Assembly (NCBI RefSeq): GCF_013408175.1
Contig: NZ_JACBYW010000001.1
Location: forward strand, 434,001-498,000
Direction of reading: 5' to 3'
Origin: Actinopolyspora biskrensis
GTDB taxonomy: Bacteria; Actinomycetota; Actinomycetes; Mycobacteriales; Pseudonocardiaceae
Length of the DNA: 64,000 nt
The translations under genes were made by a program, and so were the position numbers. How positions within the stretch are numbered: the first letter of the stretch is position 1; each line of letters begins with the position of its first letter. Positions 18,557-26,905 of this stretch are shown in pieces. The notes beneath the pieces were generated by a model. The model made no database searches. It saw nothing but the letters and a program-made list of their open reading frames with translations, and was not told where the DNA came from.

Positions 18557-21361
18557 GTGGCTGACAGCCGTACCGAAACCACGGAGACAGGCGCCGCACC
18601 GGTGGATCCGGCGAAGGCCCGTACCGACGACCACCGTGCCCGCGGTGCCCACCCGCGCCTGAACGCGTTCACGATGGACGTGTCCTTCGAACTGGACGCG
18701 TTCCAGCGGACCGCCTGCCAGGCCCTGGAGGACGGGCACGGGGTGCTGGTCTGCGCCCCGACGGGGGCGGGCAAGACCGTAGTCGGTGAGTTCGCGGTGA
18801 ACCTCGCCCTCGGGGGAGGGCACAAGTGCTTCTACACCACTCCGATCAAGGCGCTTTCCAACCAGAAGTACACCGACTTCTGTGAACGTTACGGTTCCGC
18901 CTCGGTGGGGCTGCTGACCGGCGACACCTCGATCAACGGCAACGCGCAGGTGGTCGTGATGACCACCGAGGTGCTGCGCAACATGCTCTACGCCGGTTCG
19001 AGCACCCTCGACACGCTCGGCTACGTGGTGATGGACGAGGTGCACTACCTGGCGGACCGCTTCCGGGGGGCGGTCTGGGAGGAAGTGATCCTGCACCTGC
19101 CCGAGCACGTGCAGCTCGCGAGCCTGTCGGCGACGGTGAGCAACGCCGAGGAGTTCGGCGAGTGGCTGGTCGAGGTGCGCGGGGACACCACCGTCGTGGT
19201 CGACGAGCACCGCCCGGTTCCGCTGTGGCAGCACATGCTGGTGGGAAGCAGCATGTTCGACCTGTTCGGCGGTGAGACGGAGAACCGGGAGCTGAAGATC
19301 AACCCCGAGCTGCTGCGTCACACCGGGGAGCTCGGTCGCAGCAGGGGAGCGCCGGGCAAGGTGCGCCGCGGGCCGGACGGCAAGAAGCGGGTTCAGCACC
19401 GGGGGAACAGGTTCTTCCAGCCTTCGCGGGTGGACGTGCTCACCCAGCTCGAGGACGCCGAGCTGCTCCCGGCCATCGTGTTCATCTTCAGCCGTGCGGG
19501 CTGTGACGCTGCCGTGGCCCAGTGCGTCCGGGCAGGTCTGCGGCTGACCACCGAAGACGACCTGGCCGAGATCCGCGAGGTGATCGAGGAGTACACCAGT
19601 ACGCTCCCCGAGAGCGATCTGGAGGTGCTCGGGTACTGGGAGTGGCGGGAGGCCCTGGAGCGTGGAGTGGCAGCACACCACGCGGGACTGCTTCCCGCCT
19701 TCAAGGAAACCGTCGAGGAGCTGTTCGTCCGCGGGCTGGTCAAGGCGGTTTTCGCCACGGAAACTCTCGCCCTCGGGATCAACATGCCCGCGCGCACGGT
19801 CGTGCTGGAGCGGTTGGTCAAGTTCAACGGCGAGTCGCACGTCGATCTGACCCCCGGGGAGTACACGCAGCTCACCGGAAGGGCGGGACGCCGCGGTATC
19901 GACGTCGAGGGCCATGCCGTGGTCGTGTGGCAGCCGGGGATGGACCCCAAGCAGGTCGCGGGGCTCGCCTCGACACGTACCTATCCGCTGCACTCCTCCT
20001 TCCGCCCCGGCTACAACATGGCGGTCAACCTCGTCGGGCGGGTCGGCTCCGAAGCGGCTCGGGAGCTGCTGGAGCAGTCCTTCGCGCAGTTCCAGGCCGA
20101 CCGTTCGGTGGTCGGCCAGTCCCGTCGGGTGGAGCGCAACACCGAGGCGCTCGAGGGCTATGCCGAGGCGATGCACTGCGATCAGGGTGATTTCGCCGAG
20201 TACTTCGAGCTGCGCCGACGCATTTCCGAGCGGGAGAAGGAGCTCGCGAAGCAGAACAAGGCGGCCAAGCGGGCCGAGGCCGCCAAGTCCCTGGAGAAGC
20301 TCCGCAAGGGTGACGTGATCGTGATTCCATCGGGGCGGCGTTCCGGGCTGGCCGTGGTGATCGATCCCGGCCTTGATCCGATGGAGGAGCCGCGTCCGCT
20401 GGTCGTCACGGAGGACCGCTGGGCCGGACGGGTGTCGGTGGCCGACTTCACCAACCCGGTCGAGGCCCAGGACAGGATCAAGTTGCCCAAGTACGTCGAC
20501 GTCCGTTCGCCGAAGTCGCGGCGCAATCTGGCGAACACGTTGCGCGAGACCGGCGTGAGCACCAGCGGGGGGCGGCGCGGGAAGAACAAGGGCGCGGACA
20601 CGAACAGCGACCAGGAGCTGGCGAGTCTGCGGCGGGCCATGCGTTCGCACCCCTGTCACGGCTGCGCCGAGCGGGAGAGCCACGCCAGGTGGGCCGAGCG
20701 GCACGAAAGGCTGCGCAGGGAGACCGAACAGATCAGGAACAAGGTGGCCGCCACGACGAACTCCCTCGTTCGGTCGTTCGACCGGATCACGGCCCTGTTG
20801 GAGGAACGGCACTACCTGGACCCGTATCAGCCGGACGATCCGGTTACCGAGTTCGGCAAGCGCCTGTCCAGGATCTACAGCGAGTCGGACCTGTTGGTGG
20901 CCGAGTGCCTGCGGGTGGGCAAGTGGCGGGCCCTCGAACCGGCCCAGCTGGCCGCCGTGGTTTCCTCACTGGTCTACGAGGCACGCGGTGACTCCCCCTC
21001 GGCTCCGGAGGTGCCCCCGGGCGCCGTGGCGGACGCGCTGTCGGCCACCTGGGAGCTGTGGGCCGAGTTGGAGGACGACGAGCGCAGGCACAAACTGGAT
21101 CGCACCCGTGAGCCCGATCCGGGATTCGCCTGGCCGGTCTACCGCTGGGCCAGGGGGGATTCGCTGGAGAAGGTGCTGACCGCTTCGGCCACGGCCGGGC
21201 ACGAGCTGTCCGCGGGCGACTTCGTGCGCTGGTGTCGTCAGGTGATCGACCTGCTGGATCAGATCCGCGAGGTCGTGGGCCGCGAGGATCCGGTCGGTTC
21301 GGCCGCGAACAAGGCGCTCAGCGGGATCAGGCGCGGGGTGGTCGCGGCCGGTTCCGTCTGA
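18557..21361 (+). CDS. helY: DEVH-box RNA/DNA helicase of the HelY/Mtr4 (Ski2-like) family
   Basis: A large superfamily-2 helicase, the bacterial relative of the eukaryotic Mtr4 and Ski2 helicases; its role in actinobacteria is not firmly known. The 934 residues show Walker A CAPTGAGKTVVGEF at about 69-82, motif Ia TPIKALSNQK, the DEVH box in YVVMDEVHYLADRF, SAT in ASLSATVSN, and the motif VI region YTQLTGRAGRRGID. The long C-terminal part contains the DSHCT domain (KLSRIYSESDLLVAECLRVG). The GTG start follows GGGAG. It is downstream of tatC after a hairpin, as in mycobacteria. Confidence 0.93.
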   Translation: MADSRTETTETGAAPVDPAKARTDDHRARGAHPRLNAFTMDVSFELDAFQRTACQALEDGHGVLVCAPTGAGKTVVGEFAVNLALGGGHKCFYTTPIKALSNQKYTDFCERYGSASVGLLTGDTSINGNAQVVVMTTEVLRNMLYAGSSTLDTLGYVVMDEVHYLADRFRGAVWEEVILHLPEHVQLASLSATVSNAEEFGEWLVEVRGDTTVVVDEHRPVPLWQHMLVGSSMFDLFGGETENRELKINPELLRHTGELGRSRGAPGKVRRGPDGKKRVQHRGNRFFQPSRVDVLTQLEDAELLPAIVFIFSRAGCDAAVAQCVRAGLRLTTEDDLAEIREVIEEYTSTLPESDLEVLGYWEWREALERGVAAHHAGLLPAFKETVEELFVRGLVKAVFATETLALGINMPARTVVLERLVKFNGESHVDLTPGEYTQLTGRAGRRGIDVEGHAVVVWQPGMDPKQVAGLASTRTYPLHSSFRPGYNMAVNLVGRVGSEAARELLEQSFAQFQADRSVVGQSRRVERNTEALEGYAEAMHCDQGDFAEYFELRRRISEREKELAKQNKAAKRAEAAKSLEKLRKGDVIVIPSGRRSGLAVVIDPGLDPMEEPRPLVVTEDRWAGRVSVADFTNPVEAQDRIKLPKYVDVRSPKSRRNLANTLRETGVSTSGGRRGKNKGADTNSDQELASLRRAMRSHPCHGCAERESHARWAERHERLRRETEQIRNKVAATTNSLVRSFDRITALLEERHYLDPYQPDDPVTEFGKRLSRIYSESDLLVAECLRVGKWRALEPAQLAAVVSSLVYEARGDSPSAPEVPPGAVADALSATWELWAELEDDERRHKLDRTREPDPGFAWPVYRWARGDSLEKVLTASATAGHELSAGDFVRWCRQVIDLLDQIREVVGREDPVGSAANKALSGIRRGVVAAGSV

Positions 21362-21526
21362 TCCCGACCGGTGCCTTCCGCTCGGGTTGTCGTAGGTCCC
21401 GGGGGAAGACCGCTTCGACGAGCGTCCCCGAGCGCCGCCCACCTGCCGTCCGGCGCCTCGGCTGTGGTTGGATCGGATCTCGATGTCGGCCGAGCCAACA
21501 CGATCGAGTTTCCTCCGGAGGGGTGA

Positions 21527-22090
21527 ATGAGTGATCCTCGTGGCACCCCTCCGCACCGGAGTCCGGAGGGGTGGCCGGACCCGGCGACGCCGTCCGGGAG
21601 CCAGTGGGAGGGGGACCCGTACCGTGCGTACGGACCTCCGGGTGGTGGAGACGGCAGGGAGACCGCCGGCACCGCTCCCGGGACTTCCGGCGCCTGGCCG
21701 GGCGGGGAGTCGTGGGACTGCTCCGCCGGGGGTGCGGCACTGCCCGGAACGTACGCGGCTTCCTCCGGTCGAGGAAGAAAGCTCCGGCCGTGGTTTTTCG
21801 CCGCTTTCACGGTGCTGGTGGCTCTGGTGGTGGCGTTTCTGGGCTTCGTGGCCCCCGGCTGGTTCTATCGGAGCGTGCTCGACGCGGGGTCGGTGCAGGC
21901 CGGGGTGCGTCAGATCGTGCGCGACTCCTACGGAATGGAGGGCGTCGAGTCGGTCTCCTGCCCTTCCGGCCAACCCGTCCGCCCCGGGCACAGCTTCACC
22001 TGCGAAGTCTCCACCGGTGGGGACGACGAGCGGGTCCGGGTCGTGGTGCAGGACGAGGAGGGCACCTACGCCGTCGAGCGTCCCGGCTGA
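21527..22090 (+). CDS. DUF4333-type single-pass membrane protein
   Basis: The function is unknown. The 187-residue product has a Pro/Gly/Ser-rich cytoplasmic tail to about residue 85, one membrane helix (PWFFAAFTVLVALVVAFLGFV), and an exported domain with the DUF4333 pattern. Two cysteines lie in SVSCPSGQPVRPGHSFTCEV and are likely to be disulphide-bonded outside. A homologous membrane gene follows the helicase in mycobacteria. The ATG has GGAGGGG ahead. The plan of tail, anchor and two-Cys domain recalls the three paralogues at 931-3351, but I see no close sequence match. Confidence 0.8.
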   Translation: MSDPRGTPPHRSPEGWPDPATPSGSQWEGDPYRAYGPPGGGDGRETAGTAPGTSGAWPGGESWDCSAGGAALPGTYAASSGRGRKLRPWFFAAFTVLVALVVAFLGFVAPGWFYRSVLDAGSVQAGVRQIVRDSYGMEGVESVSCPSGQPVRPGHSFTCEVSTGGDDERVRVVVQDEEGTYAVERPG

Positions 22091-22208
22091 TCGAGTCCGG
22101 CCGATCCGAGGCAGCCTCGAGGCCGTCGTGGGGTCGCCGGAGCGGGACCTGCGGTCGGTGAAGTGAAACCGTTCGAGATTCCGGGGTGGCGGTAGGCATC
22201 ATGGGGGA

Positions 22209-23426
22209 GTGACCGAACATGATGTCCGTCCCCTCACCGAGTCCGAGTTCCGCGCTTCGAACGACCTCTTCCGGAAGGCGTTGAACGCCCCGACGGTCAC
22301 GGACGAGGGGTGGCGGCTCCTGGCCGAGCGCTACGAGCCCGGCCGGGTGTGGGGGGACCACATCGGTGGGCAACTGGCCGGGACGACCATGTCCTTCGCC
22401 AGTTCGCTGGCCCTGCCCGGCGGTGCGGAGCTGCCCGCGGCGGCCGTGACCGCCGTGGGGGTCCGCGCCGACCTGACGCGCCGCGGCGTGCTCACCGAGC
22501 TCATGCGTGCCCAGCTGGACGAGGTCCGCCGGCGTGGTGAGGCGGCGGTCATGCTGCACGCCTCGGAAACCGCGATCTACGGGCGTTTCGGTTACGGGGT
22601 GGCCACCAGGTCCAGAACCGTGGCCCTGGAGACCGCGCGGGCGGCGCCACGCGACCGGGCTCCCGGTGGTGGCCGGGTCAGGCTGGTCGGTGTGGACGAG
22701 GCGGCGGAGATCCTGCCCGGGCTGTACCGCGGCCTCGGAGTCGTGCGGGCCGGGATGATCGCGCGCCCGCCGAGCTGGTGGCTGACACATCTCCGCCGAC
22801 GGGACTCGAACGGGGACCACGCGGTGATCGCGGTCCACAGTGACCCGAACGGCATCGACGACGGTTTCGCCGTGTGGGTGCCCAGCGGCAACGACTACCG
22901 CTTCGGGGACGGGCGCACGACTCTGCGCCTGCTGGATCTGCACGCGGCCGGTCCGGCGGCCACGGCCGCGTTGTGGTGGTTCCTGCTCGGGGTCGATCTG
23001 GCCGACGAGGTGGTGGCCATCGAGCGTCCGATCGACGAGCCCCTGGAGTGGTGGCTGACGGACAGCCGCCAGAGCCGGGTCCGCGATGTCTACGACGGAC
23101 TGTGGGTGCGTCCCGTCGACGTGCCGGCGATGCTCCGGGAACGCGACTACGGCACGGCCGAACCGGTGGTGCTCGAGGTGCGGGACGGGCTGTTACCGGA
23201 CAACGCCGGCTGCTACCTGGTCGGCCCGGACGGGGCTGAGCCCACCGAGCGGGACCCGCAGCTGAGCGTCGACGTCGCCGAGCTCGCCTCGCTGCTGTTC
23301 GGTGAGGCACGTCCGTCCACTCTGGCGGAGGCGAACCTGATCGAAGCGCACGATCCGAAGGCCCTCGACCCCGCGGACCGCTTGTTCGCCACCCTCGAGC
23401 GGGCCTGGTGCGGCACGCACTTCTGA
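22209..23426 (+). CDS. Eis-type GNAT N-acetyltransferase
   Basis: Enhanced-intracellular-survival family proteins transfer acetyl groups to amines; in Mycobacterium tuberculosis Eis inactivates aminoglycosides, but the natural substrate of this one is not known. The 405 residues show the acetyl-CoA site VTAVGVRADLTRRGVLTELM (V then RRGVL replacing RRRG). The conserved Tyr region AIYGRFGYGVAT follows, then a second GNAT-like domain and a sterol-carrier-like C-terminal domain. The chain ends CGTHF, giving the free carboxylate used as general base in the family. The GTG start is at 22209. It is convergent with the exonuclease gene. Confidence 0.88.
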   Translation: MTEHDVRPLTESEFRASNDLFRKALNAPTVTDEGWRLLAERYEPGRVWGDHIGGQLAGTTMSFASSLALPGGAELPAAAVTAVGVRADLTRRGVLTELMRAQLDEVRRRGEAAVMLHASETAIYGRFGYGVATRSRTVALETARAAPRDRAPGGGRVRLVGVDEAAEILPGLYRGLGVVRAGMIARPPSWWLTHLRRRDSNGDHAVIAVHSDPNGIDDGFAVWVPSGNDYRFGDGRTTLRLLDLHAAGPAATAALWWFLLGVDLADEVVAIERPIDEPLEWWLTDSRQSRVRDVYDGLWVRPVDVPAMLRERDYGTAEPVVLEVRDGLLPDNAGCYLVGPDGAEPTERDPQLSVDVAELASLLFGEARPSTLAEANLIEAHDPKALDPADRLFATLERAWCGTHF

Positions 23427-23459
23427 AGGAACGCGGCGGACGGCTCGTGTCCCGAGGGG

Positions 23460-24392
23460 TCAGCCGAGTGCCGCGACGAGCCGGTCCACCGAGCTGCCGA
23501 GCCCCCGGTCGCGCTGCAGCTCGGAGACTCTCGCGGCGTCGACGGGCTCGTCGCGCCGAATGTCCGTGGGCAGGCTGTGCTCGACCGGTGCGTCGGTGAC
23601 CGCGCGCACCACACTCGGCGCGGCGGCGAGGTACTCGCTCGCCTCGACGAGTTTCTCCCTGTCGCGCGGGGTCAGTCCCGTGTCGCCGTTCGCGGCGGCT
23701 TCCAGCAGTTCCTCCAGCGAGCCGAACCGGGAGACGAGTTTCGCCGCGGTTTTCTCCCCGATCCCGGCTACCCCGGCCAGCCCGTCCGAGGGGTCCCCGC
23801 GCAGCACCGCCATGTCCGCGTAGGCCCTTCCGGTGCCCTCGTCCGGCAGGCCGTAGCGTTCGGCCAGCTCCGCGGGACCGTAGTCCTGGAGTTTGTTGAG
23901 CCCGCCTCCCATGTAGACCACCCGGGTGGGGGTGGGCTCGTTCCGCACCAGCTGGAAGAGGTCGCGGTCCCCGGTGATCACCTCCACCGGGTCGTCCCGT
24001 TCCGCCTCCGCCAGCGTCGCGATTACGTCGTCGGCCTCGTACCCCTCGGCCTCGGCGGTGTCGACCCCGAGAGCGGCCAGCAGGTCCAGGATCACGGGAA
24101 TCTGCGGTGTCAGCGTGTCCGGAACCGCCTCCGCCTCCGGTGCTTCCTCGGCGACCCGATGGCTCTTGTACGAGGGCAGAGCCCGCACGCGGAATTCGGG
24201 ACGCCAGTCGTTGTCCAGACAGACCACGAGTCGTCCCGGGGAGCGCTCGGTGAGCAGTCTGGCGAGCGTGTCGCAGAAACCGCGTACCGCGTTGACCGGA
24301 CTGCCGTCCGGGGCGGTCAGTGATTCGGGCAGCGCGTAGTACGAGCGGAACCACAGTCCTGCGGCGTCGACGAGCATAACGGGGGTTTGCAC
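23460..24392 (-). CDS. 5'-3' exonuclease (FEN-like, PIN domain)
   Basis: A stand-alone flap/5'-3' exonuclease related to the N-terminal domain of DNA polymerase I. The 310-residue product has the metal-binding acids in MLVDAAGLWFRSYYALPES, CLDNDWRPEFRV, EGYEADDVIATLA and TGDRDLFQLV. A helix-hairpin-helix segment follows (DGLAGVAGIGEKTAAKLVSRFG) that binds DNA. The start was set at the GTG at 24390-24392; an ATG five codons later is the alternative. The frame is open far upstream but has no family sequence there. It matches mycobacterial Rv2090 in context and length. Confidence 0.9.
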   Translation of the reverse strand: MQTPVMLVDAAGLWFRSYYALPESLTAPDGSPVNAVRGFCDTLARLLTERSPGRLVVCLDNDWRPEFRVRALPSYKSHRVAEEAPEAEAVPDTLTPQIPVILDLLAALGVDTAEAEGYEADDVIATLAEAERDDPVEVITGDRDLFQLVRNEPTPTRVVYMGGGLNKLQDYGPAELAERYGLPDEGTGRAYADMAVLRGDPSDGLAGVAGIGEKTAAKLVSRFGSLEELLEAAANGDTGLTPRDREKLVEASEYLAAAPSVVRAVTDAPVEHSLPTDIRRDEPVDAARVSELQRDRGLGSSVDRLVAALG

Positions 24393-24756
24393 GACGTTCA
24401 GCTTGGCACGTGCGCGGTGTCCCGGCACCCGGCCCCCGCTTGGAACTCGCAGCGGAACTTTGCCGCAACCGGTCGGCCGGCGCGCGATCCGGCGCCTTGC
24501 CGTGTTGCGGGGCGCCTCGAGTGGTCGACTGCGCCACGTGCCCCGCCGCCTTGCGGGGCGCTCGACCCACGCACCCCGCGCTGGCTGAGCACCGAGCCGA
24601 ACGGACCCTGCTGTCGGAAGTGCTTCGAGCGCGTCCGGCGGGGGATGGCTGCGCGTGCGGCCGGCTGGATCGGTTCGGAAGTGAATGTGGTATTGACAAC
24701 ACCACAATAACGGGCAGAATCAGGCAATATCAAACCTCAATCGGAGGAAAACGGGC
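24393..24756. other. Divergent control region upstream of the fructose PTS operon
   Basis: These 364 bases lie between the exonuclease gene and the DeoR-type regulator. The left two thirds are ordinary GC-rich sequence without a gene. The right third drops in GC content and holds the promoter and palindrome described separately, followed by the ribosome binding site CGGAGGAAAA. Confidence 0.6.
24686..24720 (+). promoter_or_regulatory. fru promoter with an overlapping 21-base palindromic operator
   Basis: TTGACA (24693-24698) and CAGAAT (24715-24720), 16 bases apart, form a good vegetative promoter. The -35 box sits inside a palindrome at 24686-24706, TGTGGT...ACCACA, where nine of ten base pairs match around a central A. 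Repressor binding there would block RNA polymerase. The obvious candidate is the DeoR-type protein encoded just downstream, relieved by fructose 1-phosphate; this is inference. Confidence 0.75.
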
Positions 24757-25515
24757 ATGTATGGGGCAGAGCGCCGGCAACTGTTGACGCAGCGGCTGCG
24801 TCAGGAGGGGCGCATCGATGTCGCGACGGCATCCGAGGAGCTCGACGTCGCTCCGGAAACGATCCGGCGCGACCTCGGGGCTCTCGAGCGCCAGGGATTC
24901 GTGCGGCGGGTCTACGGTGGCGCCATTCCACTGGAGCGGTTGGACTTCGAACCGGAGGTGGCGCAGCGGGACACCACCGCGTCCGCGGAGAAGGACCGCA
25001 TCGCCCGCGCGGCACTGGAGCGGGTGCCGGAACGGGGGACACTGCTGCTGGACGCGGGAACCACCACGGCCAGATTGGCCGGGATGCTGCCCGCCGGTGA
25101 GTTCACGGTGGTGACCAACTCGCTTCCGGTGGCCAACCAGCTGGCCCACCGCGGCAACTGCGATCTGCACCTGCTCGGGGGCAGGGTGCGCGCCACGACC
25201 CTGGCCTCCGTCGAGTCCTGGGCCCGGGACGTTCTCGCCGGACTGACCCTCGACTTCGGTTTTCTCGGGGCCAACGGTTTCTCGGCCGATCGCGGATGCA
25301 CCACACCGGACAGCGCCGAGGGGGCGGTCAAGGCCGCCATGGTGCGCGCGTGCAGGCAGCGGGTGCTGCTGGCCGACCACACCAAGTACGGCCACGACCA
25401 CTTCAGCCGGTTCGCGAGCATCTCCGAACTCGACGTGCTGGTCACCGACAGCGGTCTTGACCCGGACGCCGCCGAGGAACTGCGTGCGGCCGGAACGGAT
25501 GTGGTGCTGGCATGA
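24757..25515 (+). CDS. fruR: DeoR-family transcriptional regulator of the fructose operon
   Basis: A sugar-phosphate-responsive repressor. The 252 residues have an N-terminal helix-turn-helix of the DeoR type (RIDVATASEELDVAPETIRRDLGALERQG, residues about 18-45) with the YGGAIPLE hinge. The C-terminal DeoR sensor domain has DAGTTTARLAGMLP, VVTNSLPVA, LLGGRVR and GANGFSADRGCTT. The last gene codons overlap the start of the 1-phosphofructokinase gene by four bases (ATGA), so it is the first gene of the operon. Given that context, fructose 1-phosphate is the likely ligand. The symbol follows usage for this position in related actinobacteria. Confidence 0.88.
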   Translation: MYGAERRQLLTQRLRQEGRIDVATASEELDVAPETIRRDLGALERQGFVRRVYGGAIPLERLDFEPEVAQRDTTASAEKDRIARAALERVPERGTLLLDAGTTTARLAGMLPAGEFTVVTNSLPVANQLAHRGNCDLHLLGGRVRATTLASVESWARDVLAGLTLDFGFLGANGFSADRGCTTPDSAEGAVKAAMVRACRQRVLLADHTKYGHDHFSRFASISELDVLVTDSGLDPDAAEELRAAGTDVVLA

Positions 25516-26456
25516 TCGTCACTGTCACCCCGAACCCGAGCCTGGACCGCAGCGTGGCGCTCGGAAAGCTGGAACGCGGTGCGGTGCACCGCACCGAACG
25601 GTCCCTGCTCGAGCCCGGTGGTAAAGGGGTCAACGTCGCGCGCGCGTTGGCCGCAGCCGATCACAGTGCCGTCGCGCTGCTGCCCACCGGGGGAGCCGAA
25701 GGCAGCCGTCTGGCCGAACTGCTGGCTCCCGAGGCCGTGTCCGTGGTCGAGGTTCCGGTCGAAGGTGCCACCCGAACCAACCTGACGCTGCTGGAGCCGG
25801 ACGGGACGACGACCAAGATCAACGAGCCCGGCAGCGCGCTAAACAGGGGCGAGCTGGAGGGATTGCGGAGCAGGCTGGGCGATCTCGCCGCGCGGGCCGA
25901 CTGGGTGGTGGCCTGCGGAAGCCTTCCAGCGGGTTGCCCGGAGGACCTGCACGCCGCACTGGTGCGTACCTCGCGGTCGGCGGGGGCCCGTATCGCGGTG
26001 GACACCTCCGGGACCCCGCTGGCCGAGGCCCGGCGGGCGGCTCCCGACCTGCTCGCTCCGAACCTGTCCGAACTGTCCGGACTGGTCGGACGTGAGCTGT
26101 CCGACGTGGAAGAGGTCGTGTCCGCCGCCCGTGAGGTGCGGCAGGACGACGTCGGCGCCGTGCTGGTGACTCTCGGGGAACTCGGGGCGGTGCTGGTGGA
26201 GGCGCGTGGTTGCTGGCACGCCAGCAGCCGGGCCCGGCGGGTGCGCAGCACGGTCGGCGCCGGGGACGCGGCACTCGCGGGCTTCCTGCTGGCAGGCGCG
26301 AACGGGCCGGAAGCGCTGCGGCACGCCGTCGCCTACGGAACCGCGGGAGTCGAACTCTCCGGGAGCCGGATGCCCTCCCCGGGTGACCTGCGTGTCGAGT
26401 CGGTCCGGGTGACCGAAGTGGACGAATACCGCCATCTCGATGGAGTGACACTGTGA
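25512..26456 (+). CDS. fruK: 1-phosphofructokinase
   Basis: It phosphorylates fructose 1-phosphate, the product of the PTS uptake step, to fructose 1,6-bisphosphate. The 314-residue PfkB-family protein has the substrate region TPNPSLDRSVAL, the loop EPGGKGVNVARAL, the effector part ATRTNLTLLEPDGTTTKINEPG, and the catalytic motif STVGAGDAALAGFLLA with the base Asp. The ATG overlaps the regulator stop. It overlaps the next gene by four bases (GTGA). Confidence 0.93.
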   Translation: MIVTVTPNPSLDRSVALGKLERGAVHRTERSLLEPGGKGVNVARALAAADHSAVALLPTGGAEGSRLAELLAPEAVSVVEVPVEGATRTNLTLLEPDGTTTKINEPGSALNRGELEGLRSRLGDLAARADWVVACGSLPAGCPEDLHAALVRTSRSAGARIAVDTSGTPLAEARRAAPDLLAPNLSELSGLVGRELSDVEEVVSAAREVRQDDVGAVLVTLGELGAVLVEARGCWHASSRARRVRSTVGAGDAALAGFLLAGANGPEALRHAVAYGTAGVELSGSRMPSPGDLRVESVRVTEVDEYRHLDGVTL

Positions 26457-26905
26457 ACAACGAGCTCATCACCTCCGACCTCGTCGATCTCGACCTGCGC
26501 TCCCCGGACAAGCAGGCCGCCGTGCGCAGCCTGGCCGAGCGGCTGGTCACCGCCGGGCGTGTGACGGACCTGGAACGGTTCCTCACCGACGTCGCCGAGC
26601 GGGAGAAGCAGATGTCGACCGGGATGCAGGGCGGTATCGGCATTCCGCACTGCCGGTCCGAAGCGGTGACCGCGCCGACGCTGGCCTTCGGGCGTTGCCA
26701 GGAAGGAGTCGACTTCGGCGCCGAGGACGGACCGGCCAACCTGGTCTTTCTCATCGCCGCGCCGCAGGGCGGCGATTCCGAGCACATGTCGGTGCTGGCC
26801 GCGCTGGCGCGCAGGCTCGTGCGGGCGGAGTTCAAACGAACCCTCACCGAATCCGACGACCCGGCCGCGGTGGCGGAGTACGTTCGCGAGGAGGTCACGC
26901 CATGA
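26453..26905 (+). CDS. PTS fructose-specific enzyme IIA
   Basis: EIIA passes the phosphate from HPr to EIIB during fructose uptake. The 150-residue protein shows the phosphorylation site in GIGIPHCRSEAV, with His66. The flanking family runs FLTDVAEREKQMSTGM and DGPANLVFLIAAPQGG are present. The GTG start overlaps fruK, and the stop overlaps the EIIBC start (ATGA), so translation is coupled. In many bacteria this domain is fused to EIIBC; here it is separate. Confidence 0.93.
   Translation: MNNELITSDLVDLDLRSPDKQAAVRSLAERLVTAGRVTDLERFLTDVAEREKQMSTGMQGGIGIPHCRSEAVTAPTLAFGRCQEGVDFGAEDGPANLVFLIAAPQGGDSEHMSVLAALARRLVRAEFKRTLTESDDPAAVAEYVREEVTP

Noticed and set aside
22678-24705. A 675-codon minus-strand frame overlapping the acetyltransferase and exonuclease genes
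   Set aside because: It is a frame-shifted shadow of the exonuclease and an antisense shadow of the Eis-type gene, dominated by Arg, Pro and Ala.
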